NCBI GenBank assembly: GCA_018057825.1
Contig: JAGPCY010000042.1
Location: 1 to 64,000 of the forward strand
Source of the DNA: Kofleriaceae bacterium
Lineage (GTDB): Bacteria; Myxococcota_A; Polyangia; Haliangiales; Haliangiaceae
DNA: 64,000 bases
Reading direction: 5' to 3'
Shown here: positions 55,737 to 64,000 of the stretch, one piece after another
Position numbering within the stretch: the first letter of the stretch is position 1
Layout: each line of letters starts with the position of its first letter
Translations under genes and position numbers: made by a program
Notes under the pieces: generated by a model
The model's input: only the letters and a program-made list of their open reading frames with translations
Databases searched by the model: none
Told to the model about the DNA's origin: nothing

Positions 55737-56773
55737 TCGTCGCCAACCTCGACTGCGAGGTCGAGTGGAGCGGCGGCCCGGCGCTGCCGGCGGCGGTGAC
55801 CGCGCGGCTGGCGCTCCTGGCGACGACGCTCCGGGTGTTCGCGGTCGACGGCGCGCCGCTGTGGCTGCCGGGCCCGGTCGCGCCGCGCGCCGTGACCGCC
55901 GACGGACCGCAGCCCCGGTTGTGCGGTGGACCGCGGCCGCGCGCGCCGGCGCTGGCGTGGGGCGCGAGCGTGGGCTTCGACGCCGCGCCGGCCGCGCCGC
56001 CGTCGCCGGTCACCGACTGGCGCGCCCTCCTCGGCCCGCCGCCGCCGGTGGCGATCGCCCGCGCGGTCAACGATCGCCGGTTCGCCCTGACCCTGGCCGA
56101 CCAGCTCGGGGTCGCGCTGCCCGGCGCGCGCGTGATCGCCTCCCTCGACGAGCTGCGCGCCCACCTGGCCGCCGGCGGCGCCGACGCCAGCCCGACCGGC
56201 GCGTGGGTGGCCAAGGCGCCGCTGACCGCCGCCGGTCGCGATCGCGTCCGCCGCCGCGGCGCCGAGCTCGACGACGCCACCGCCACCCGCGTGAGCCGCC
56301 TCCTCGCGATCCACGGCACCCTGGTGGTCGAGCCGTGGATGGCGCGCACCGTCGATCTCGGACAGGGCGGCGTGGTGCTGGGCCCCGACGACGTCCGGCT
56401 CCTGCCGCCGCACCGCGGGGTGTGCGACAGCGCCGGCGTGATCCGCGCCCTCGCGATCGACGACGAGCTCGAGGTCGAGCCGACCGACCTGGCCCGGCTG
56501 GCGGAGGTGGTCGGCGCGGTCGGCGTCGCCCTCGGGCGCGCCGGCTACTGCGGCCCCTTCGTCGTCGACGCCTTCGTCCACGCTGGCGGCCTCCACCCGC
56601 TGGGCGAGATCAACGCACGCCTGACCTTCGGACTGGTCGCCCGGGCCTGGGCCGAGCACCTGGGCACGCCCCTCACCCTCGGGCTCGGCGGACCACCGCC
56701 GGCCAACGCGCGGCCCCTGGCCCTCGCCCCCGACGGCAGCGCCGCCGCCTGGTGGGCACCACACGGAGCCTGA
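55733..56773 (+). CDS. ATP-grasp-like protein (346 aa)
   Basis: GTG 55733 overlaps the DUF455 stop. The N-terminal 100 residues are a variable Pro/Ala-rich segment that includes a conserved-looking start (Ile-Val-Ala-Asn-Leu-Asp-Cys-Glu). The rest looks like an ATP-grasp fold: Gly-Ala-Trp-Val-Ala-Lys-Ala-Pro near 160-167 (ATP-binding Lys), the strand Gly-Thr-Leu-Val-Val-Glu-Pro-Trp-Met near 197-205, and Pro-Leu-Gly-Glu-Ile-Asn-Ala-Arg-Leu-Thr near 290-299 (metal-binding Glu and Asn). ATP-grasp enzymes join a carboxylate to an amine or similar group. The substrate is unknown. Coupling to DUF455 suggests a two-step modification. Confidence 0.72.
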   Translation: MIVANLDCEVEWSGGPALPAAVTARLALLATTLRVFAVDGAPLWLPGPVAPRAVTADGPQPRLCGGPRPRAPALAWGASVGFDAAPAAPPSPVTDWRALLGPPPPVAIARAVNDRRFALTLADQLGVALPGARVIASLDELRAHLAAGGADASPTGAWVAKAPLTAAGRDRVRRRGAELDDATATRVSRLLAIHGTLVVEPWMARTVDLGQGGVVLGPDDVRLLPPHRGVCDSAGVIRALAIDDELEVEPTDLARLAEVVGAVGVALGRAGYCGPFVVDAFVHAGGLHPLGEINARLTFGLVARAWAEHLGTPLTLGLGGPPPANARPLALAPDGSAAAWWAPHGA

Positions 56774-56793
56774 CCGCTCGCGCGCCCGTCGAC

Positions 56794-57008
56794 CTCGGAC
56801 TCGGCCTCGGACTCGGACTCGGCCTCGGACTCGGCCTCGGACTCGGCCTCGGACTCGGATTCGGATTCGGCCTCGGACTCGGATTCGGACTCGGACTCGG
56901 ATCCCGATCCCGAACCCGATCCCGAACCCGATCCCGATCCCGAACCCGATCCCGAACCCGATCCCGATCCCGAACCCGATCCCGATCCCGATCCCGATCC
57001 CGACCCCG
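56794..57008. repeat. Hexanucleotide array 3 (CTCGGA/CTCGGC then GATCCC/GAACCC)
   Basis: About 22 hexamers of CTCGGA/CTCGGC/TTCGGA type (56794-56930) switch abruptly to GATCCC/GAACCC hexamers (to about 57000). The array lies between the convergent ATP-grasp and pgk genes and ends about ten bases beyond the pgk stop codon. It is of the same kind as arrays 1 and 2. Confidence 0.85.
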
Positions 57009-57018
57009 CCCCCGAGGT

Positions 57019-58215
<1,197 letters not shown>

Positions 58216-58285
58216 GGCGGTCTCTCGCAGAGAAAGAGGAAGGGGGCCCCGCGCGCCGGGAACGACGCGCGCGGCGCGGATCGAG

Positions 58286-58304
58286 CCGTCGGGCAACCCG
58301 ACGG
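58286..58304 (-). terminator. Perfect hairpin between gap and pgk
   Basis: CCGTCGGG-CAA-CCCGACGG forms an eight-base-pair stem with a three-base loop in the 120-base gap. There is no T tract. It may attenuate transcription, cut the mRNA or stabilise the upstream gap message. Confidence 0.4.
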
Positions 58305-58335
58305 AGGCGGCCGGCCCGAGGGCCAGCCACCGGAG

Positions 58336-59340
<1,005 letters not shown>

Positions 59341-59624
59341 GGAGCTCTCCGTGGTGAAGTCGGCGCCACCCTACTCCCCTGGCCCGGCCGTGTCGACCGC
59401 ACCAGCGCGGCGATCTGCCCACGCCAGCGACGGCGGACACCCGCGCAGCGGCCGGTCGATCGCCAGCCCGACCGAGCGCCTCACCGCTCGCTCCGGCCGA
59501 CCCTCGCGCCCCGCGCCGCGCCGGCTGATCATCGGTCCCGGCGCCCGTCGCCGGTCACGTCGTGACGCGCCCGCGACGCCCTCCGCCTCCGGTCAGGACT
59601 CGTGTCGTCGCCGAGCCCGTTCGC

Positions 59625-59834
59625 TCAGGGCGAGACCTCGACGCGCGCAGCGTCGCTCGACATCTTCTGGGTGACCTCGCTGATCAGCTCGGTGGCGAGC
59701 GACACGATCTGCCGCTCGTCGAACCCTTGGCTGCGCAGGTCGCGGTAAAGCGACTTCGCGAGGATGCGGACGGCGCGGTTGCGCTCGGAGGTTCCCTGGC
59801 TCACGCCGGTCCGAGTGAGCAGATGCCGTGCCAT
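59625..59834 (-). CDS. Small helical protein (69 aa)
   Basis: The 69-residue protein is mostly helical: Asn-Arg-Ala-Val-Arg-Ile-Leu-Ala-Lys-Ser-Leu-Tyr-Arg-Asp-Leu and Gln-Ile-Val-Ser-Leu-Ala-Thr-Glu-Leu-Ile. The sequence has a normal composition in contrast to random GC-rich frames. ATG 59834 starts it; a TTAGGG directly precedes the codon and no clear ribosome binding site or promoter is seen. I do not recognise the family; it may be a regulator. The 284-base stretch between it and gap (59341-59624) holds no gene that I can support, nor does the 170-base stretch after it (59835-60004). Confidence 0.6.
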   Translation of the reverse strand: MARHLLTRTGVSQGTSERNRAVRILAKSLYRDLRSQGFDERQIVSLATELISEVTQKMSSDAARVEVSP

Positions 59835-60004
59835 CCCTAACCCGTCAGAAAGTCGACAGGCGACCGGGGCCCGGGCCCCCGACCCATGCGTAACGCCGCA
59901 CCCCGATGCGCACCTCGCTACGCACCTCGAGGACGAATGGCCGAACCGATCGACCACCTCGACCTGCTCCGCGAGGCGCCTTCGCGAACCGTTCGGGGCC
60001 CTCG

Positions 60005-62974
60005 CTACGGGCAGGCGGTCGCGGTCGGCACGCAGACGTCGCCGCAGGCGCGGGTCCCAGTCGGACAGCAGTAGCCGTTGGAGCACGTGCTGCCGCCGCC
60101 GCAGACGTTGCCGCACGCGCCGCAGTTGCTGGCGCTGGTCGCCGGGTTGATGCACAGCCCGCCACATTCGATCTGACCGGCCGGGCACGCCAGCGCGCAG
60201 CACCGGAAGCCGGCGTTGGCGAACGTGTACGTGCTCGGCACGACCGTCAGATCGAAGTCGCAGGTGAGGCCCGGCTGGTAGTTGTCGAAGGAGCCGCCGC
60301 GCAGCGTGTAGACGGTCTGGCCGGCCACCACGCGCGGGTCGTTGACCCACTCCTTCAGGTTGCCCGACAGATCGGCGGCCGGCGCCGCCGGCTCGGCCAC
60401 GCAACCGGCCAAGGCGCCGGTCGCCACGGCCTGGTCCTCGTTGACCCCGCCGGCCACCGGATCGAAGTCGCTGCCGTTGCAGGTCGTGGCGCCGTAGGTG
60501 TTGCCGTAGGGGAAGGTCCGGTTGCTCGCGCCCTCGCAGAACCGACCCCACTCGTCGACGGTGACCTGGCCGCTGCCGTTGCGGGTCACGCGGCATAGCC
60601 GCATGCCGGCGGCGGCGCAGGCGGCCTGGACCGTGGCCAGGTTGGCCGTCGCCCACGGCATCCGGTTGGCGACCGAGCACGACCGCGATCCGACGATGCC
60701 CGGCGCCGCGGCGGTGGCGTCGGGCCGGCTGGCCTCATAGCGGTACATGACGATGCTCTGGCCGCCGATCGTGAGCGGGCCGACCACCGCGTCGCGGACC
60801 CCGGCGAAGCCGTCGGCGTCGTAAGGCTCGTCGGCGTGACCGTCGCAGTCGTCGTCGCGGTTGTTGCAGGTCTCGGCAGCGGGCGCGGCGCCCGGCGTGG
60901 TGATGTTGCAGGTCAGGCCGGTCTGGGCGGCGTTGCACACCAGGGCCCCGGTGCCGCGGCAGGCTCCGAGGCGGCGCACCGTCCCGAAGCTTCCGTCCTG
61001 GCTACACGCCGAGCCCTTGAGCGGGTAGACCTCATCGGCGCCGCCGTCGCAGTCGTTGTCGCGACCATCGCAGCGGGTCTCCTCGAGCACCGGATCGCCG
61101 TTGCCCTGGGTCTCGACGTCGGGGTCGGCGTAGATGCAGTCCCAGCCGGCCGCGCCGGTGCAGGTCGGGGTCGTGCCGGCGCACTCGCCGGCGGTGCGGC
61201 AGAAGTTGGCCGGACGGATGAGGCCCGAGTCGGCGTTGTCGACCAGCCCGTCGCAGTCGTTGTCGACACCGTCGCACACCTCCTGGCCGGAGAACGTGCA
61301 GGCGTACTCGCAGCCGTCGGCCGGGTTGCCGTTCAAGTTGACCCAGCCGCCCAGGCAGGCCGCGACCGTGCACGACCCGGCCGCGCACCCGGCCACCGCG
61401 TGCGGCAAGTTGCACGCCGTGCAGTTGCCGCAGTAGCGCGGGTCGTTCTGCTTGTCGAAGCCGTCGTCGGCGGTGCCGTCGCAGTCGTCGTCGAGGTTGT
61501 TGCACGACTCCGCGGCCGGGCCGACGTCGCCGACGCAATCGAGGGTGCCCAGGGTGCAGGTCGTGGTGCCGGCGGTGCACTCGCCGGTGCCGGTGCCGCA
61601 GCTGGCGCCGCCGCCCGGGTTGCCGTCGTCGATCGCCCCGTCGCAGTCGTTGTCGACGCCGTCGCAGGTCTCGACCCCGCCATTGGACGGCACGCAGCCG
61701 TACTCGCAGCCGTCGCCAGGCAGGCCGTTCAGGTCGAAGAAGTTGGGGAGACAGGCGCCGAGCTGGCAGGTCGAGGCCGCGCACACCGCGGTGGCGTTGG
61801 CGAAGCTGCAGGTCCGGCCGCAGGCCCCGCAGTTGTTGGGATCGTTGGTCAGGTTGAAGCCCTCGTCGACCACTCGGTTGCAGTTGTTGTCGACGCCATC
61901 GCAGCGCTCGACCCCGGTCGCGACGCAGGCGTACTCGCAGCCGTTGGCCGGGTTGCCGTCGGAGTCGATGAAGCCGAAGTTGCAGGCCGCGACCGTGCAA
62001 GCGCCAGCGGCGCAGCCGGCGGTGGCGTTGGCGACCACGCACGGCGAGCAGCCGCCGCAGTGCAGCGGATCGTTCTGCTTGTCGAAGCCGTCGTCGCTCG
62101 TCCCGTCGCAGTCGTCGTCCAGATCGTTGCACACCTCGGCGCCGCCGCCGGTGGCGCCGACGCAGAACAGGACGCCGTTCTGGCAGGTGGCGGTGCCGGG
62201 GCTGCACACGCCGACGTCCGTGCCGCACGACGCGCCGCCGCCGGGGTTGCCGTCGTCGACGGTGCCGTCGCAGTCGTTGTCGACGCCGTCGCAGGTCTCG
62301 ACCCCGCCGCCGGTCGGCGTGCATTGATACTCGCAGCCGGGCACCGCGGGATCGACGTCGACGAACCCGGGATCGCAGGCCGCGACCTCGCAGACCCCCG
62401 ACCGGCACTCGGCGCTGGCGTGCAGCAGGTTGCAGGCGTTGCCGCACCGGCCGCAGTTGGCCTCGTCGGTCTGGAGGTTGAAGCCCTCGTCGCTGACGTT
62501 GTCGCAGTCGTTGTCGCGACCATCACAGGCCTCGACGCCGCCGCCGGTCGGGATGCAGAAGTACTCGCAGCCCGGCGTGCCAGGCTCGGTGTCGTTCCAC
62601 CCCGGCTGGCACGCGCCGGGCTCGCACACCCCGGCGTTGCAGGTGCCGAAGGCCCGCGGGTAGGTGCAGGCGCGACCGCAGGTGCCGCAGTTGTTGGGAT
62701 CGGCCTGGAGGTTGAACCCGTCGTCGATCATGCCGTCGCAGTCGTCGTCGGCGTCGTTGCACACCTCGGCCCGCGGCACGCAGGTGGGCGCGTCGACCGC
62801 GTCGACCGCGGCGTCGATCGCCACCGAGCCATCGCCGTCATCGGCGTCGACCTGGGCATCGCCGCCGCCGTCGCGGCCACCGCCGCCGCCCAGGTTGTAG
62901 GGGTTGACGTCGCACGCGACCAGCCCGGCGGTGAGCGCCGCCAGGACCACTAGCCGCAGCCCCGCGCCGATCAC
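60005..62974 (-). CDS. MopE-type Cys-rich lipoprotein with FGE-sulfatase-like domain (989 aa)
   Basis: GTG 62974 overlaps the upstream gene (GTGA) and begins a lipoprotein signal ending Gly-Leu-Val-Ala-Cys. An Asp/Gly/Ala linker leads to about ten repeats of the type Cys-Asp-Gly-x-Asp-Asn-Asp-Cys-Asp-Gly, the MopE putative metal-binding motif, each in a Cys-rich module of about 60-90 residues (Asn-Cys-Gly-x-Cys-Gly-Arg). Residues about 740-935 form a formylglycine-generating-enzyme-like domain: Arg-Tyr-Glu-Ala-Ser, Trp-Gly-Arg-Phe-Cys-Glu-Gly, Asp-Leu-Ser-Gly-Asn-Leu-Lys-Glu-Trp-Val and Thr-Leu-Arg-Gly-Gly-Ser-Phe. It probably works as a binding or structural domain here. A final Cys-rich module (Cys-Gly-Gly-Leu-Cys-Ile) ends the protein. 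Surface location is likely. Confidence 0.85.
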   Translation of the reverse strand: MIGAGLRLVVLAALTAGLVACDVNPYNLGGGGGRDGGGDAQVDADDGDGSVAIDAAVDAVDAPTCVPRAEVCNDADDDCDGMIDDGFNLQADPNNCGTCGRACTYPRAFGTCNAGVCEPGACQPGWNDTEPGTPGCEYFCIPTGGGVEACDGRDNDCDNVSDEGFNLQTDEANCGRCGNACNLLHASAECRSGVCEVAACDPGFVDVDPAVPGCEYQCTPTGGGVETCDGVDNDCDGTVDDGNPGGGASCGTDVGVCSPGTATCQNGVLFCVGATGGGAEVCNDLDDDCDGTSDDGFDKQNDPLHCGGCSPCVVANATAGCAAGACTVAACNFGFIDSDGNPANGCEYACVATGVERCDGVDNNCNRVVDEGFNLTNDPNNCGACGRTCSFANATAVCAASTCQLGACLPNFFDLNGLPGDGCEYGCVPSNGGVETCDGVDNDCDGAIDDGNPGGGASCGTGTGECTAGTTTCTLGTLDCVGDVGPAAESCNNLDDDCDGTADDGFDKQNDPRYCGNCTACNLPHAVAGCAAGSCTVAACLGGWVNLNGNPADGCEYACTFSGQEVCDGVDNDCDGLVDNADSGLIRPANFCRTAGECAGTTPTCTGAAGWDCIYADPDVETQGNGDPVLEETRCDGRDNDCDGGADEVYPLKGSACSQDGSFGTVRRLGACRGTGALVCNAAQTGLTCNITTPGAAPAAETCNNRDDDCDGHADEPYDADGFAGVRDAVVGPLTIGGQSIVMYRYEASRPDATAAAPGIVGSRSCSVANRMPWATANLATVQAACAAAGMRLCRVTRNGSGQVTVDEWGRFCEGASNRTFPYGNTYGATTCNGSDFDPVAGGVNEDQAVATGALAGCVAEPAAPAADLSGNLKEWVNDPRVVAGQTVYTLRGGSFDNYQPGLTCDFDLTVVPSTYTFANAGFRCCALACPAGQIECGGLCINPATSASNCGACGNVCGGGSTCSNGYCCPTGTRACGDVCVPTATACP

Positions 62975-64000
62975 GACCGACCTCCGCCGGCGCGGCGCGA
63001 CCGCCGTCGACCGAAGGCCAGGAGCGCCAGGGCGAGCGCCCACGGCGCAGCCCCGCCGCCACCGGCCGCGCACCCGCCGCCGGCCGCGGTCACTCGATCG
63101 ACGTTGGGCACGTCCGGGTCACCGCACACCGGGCGGCCGCCGGGATCGACCGCGCACTCCTGGCCGGTCGGGCAGTTGGTCTGGAGGCACGGATCGGCGA
63201 TGCACTCGCCGCTGGTGAGGACGCAGACCTCGCCGGGGTTGCACTGCACGCCGGTGCACCGCGGGTTGACGCAGTCGCCGGTGGACGGGTCGCACACCTG
63301 GCCGCCGGTGCAGGTGACGTCGGCGCAGGCGTCGGCCATGCAGGTCCCACCGACGCAGGTCTGGCCGTTCGGGCAGCCCGCGCCGCACCCGCTCATGCAG
63401 GTGCCGTTCGTGCACACCTCGTCGGGCTGACACGGGTTGGGATCGCACGGGTTGTCCTGGCACTGGCCGACGCCCTCGCCGTCGGCGATGCACAGCTCAC
63501 CGGGCATACACCGGGCCGGCAGATCGAAGCAGTCGAGGCACTCGCCGAGCCGGCACTCCTCGCCGGTCCGGCAGGTCACGCCCTCGCACAGATCGCGGCA
63601 CGTCCGGGTCGCGGGATCGCACACCTCGTCGGCCTCGCAGGTGACGCCGTTGCACGGGTCGGGCACGCAGTAGTTGCCCGGCACCGGCACGTCGTCGAGG
63701 CGCTCGCACAGGAAGCCGCCCGGGCACGGGAACTCGCCGGCGCCACAGGGCTCGACGCAGGTGCCGGCCGCGCACGCGCTGGTCGGCGACGGGCAGGTCG
63801 CGAAGTCGTCGGCGTTGCCGTCGCAGTCGTTGTCCAGACCATCGCAGATCTCCGGGCTCGGGCCCTGGTAGCCGATGCAGTCGAGGCCACCCGCCACGCA
63901 CTCGGTCGAGCCGAACTCGCACTCGCCGATGTCCATGTTGGCCTCGAAGCCAGGCTCGACGCAGGCCTGCTCCTCGCCGGGCAGCGGCGACCCGGGCGGG
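62971..64000 (-). CDS. Cys-rich MYXO-CTERM surface protein, 5' end outside window
   Basis: The frame stays open past the window edge, so the N-terminus is missing; at least 342 residues are present. The visible part has one MopE-type motif (Cys-Asp-Gly-Leu-Asp-Asn-Asp-Cys-Asp-Gly), then repeated short Cys modules such as Cys-Gly-Ala-Gly-Glu-Phe-Pro-Cys, Cys-x-Pro-Gly-Glu-x-Cys and Cys-Val-Gly-Gly-Thr-Cys, similar to EGF-like or Stig1-type repeats. The C-terminus Ala-Ala-Gly-Gly-Gly-Cys-Ala, a hydrophobic helix and Arg-rich end is a MYXO-CTERM sorting signal. It overlaps the downstream MopE lipoprotein gene by four bases, so both are produced together. Internal Met at 63936 is not the start. 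Confidence 0.85.
   Translation of the reverse strand, partial: PPGSPLPGEEQACVEPGFEANMDIGECEFGSTECVAGGLDCIGYQGPSPEICDGLDNDCDGNADDFATCPSPTSACAAGTCVEPCGAGEFPCPGGFLCERLDDVPVPGNYCVPDPCNGVTCEADEVCDPATRTCRDLCEGVTCRTGEECRLGECLDCFDLPARCMPGELCIADGEGVGQCQDNPCDPNPCQPDEVCTNGTCMSGCGAGCPNGQTCVGGTCMADACADVTCTGGQVCDPSTGDCVNPRCTGVQCNPGEVCVLTSGECIADPCLQTNCPTGQECAVDPGGRPVCGDPDVPNVDRVTAAGGGCAAGGGGAAPWALALALLAFGRRRSRRAGGGRS

Overview
The window is very GC-rich bacterial DNA. It has long, densely packed genes, many four-base stop/start overlaps (ATGA, GTGA) and a strong excess of regulatory kinases, secreted Cys-rich proteins and lipoproteins. MYXO-CTERM-like C-terminal sorting tails (Cys-Gly motif, one membrane helix, Arg cluster), MopE-type Asp/Cys motifs, Hanks-type kinases and a mevalonate pathway together point to a myxobacterium (Myxococcota), probably a Nannocystineae/Kofleriaceae/Haliangium-type lineage. 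No rRNA, tRNA, CRISPR array, prophage or insertion sequence is visible.

Layout. 1-1406: an 82-bp-period repeat, a frameshifted four-helix-bundle gene, a hexanucleotide array and a small CxxC protein. 1488-3913: TRAP transporter membrane subunits, the large one with an acidic tail. 3992-4873: a UbiA-family prenyltransferase. 4926-7785: two divergent exported repeat proteins around an AT-rich promoter region. 7864-15639: isoprenoid block of IPP isomerase, mevalonate kinase, diphosphomevalonate decarboxylase and phosphomevalonate kinase (tightly coupled), then a lipoprotein, HMG-CoA reductase and an HpnC-like squalene synthase. HMG-CoA synthase is not in the window. 15657-25950: HDOD protein, RarA, PilZ protein, TPR metalloprotease lipoprotein, FHA protein with a Ser/Thr kinase, and a hybrid histidine kinase. 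26007-36372 (minus strand): a translationally coupled operon of three divergent ClpA/ClpB-like double-ring ATPases, preceded by a DEDD exonuclease. 36524-49832: lipoproteins, a giant kinase/ATPase/TPR protein, three large exported proteins and an Lgt-like enzyme. 49858-56773: methyltransferase, OB-fold lipoprotein, Sco protein, cation exchanger, a MYXO-CTERM protein with a broken metzincin motif, and a DUF455/ATP-grasp pair. 57019-64000 (minus strand): pgk, gap, a small protein and two Cys-rich MopE-type surface proteins, the last cut by the window edge.

The strongest candidate for a new system is the triple ATPase operon. The 1133-aa member carries, after its second AAA+ module, a region resembling the helical and PCRF domains of class I peptide release factors, including a Glu-Ala-Gly-Val-His-Arg motif, but with no GGQ catalytic loop. 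The 1112-aa member has a more diverged version. All three keep an intact second ATPase module while the first is degenerate. This suggests an unfoldase machine that may dock on ribosomes or on a mimic of the A-site; that function is inferred.

Two genome-scale signals recur. Many genes with no Shine-Dalgarno sequence have a -10 box, often an extended TGN-TANNNT, 4-15 bases before the start codon, predicting leaderless or near-leaderless mRNAs. In addition, three hexanucleotide arrays each lie directly beyond the stop codon of a minus-strand gene.
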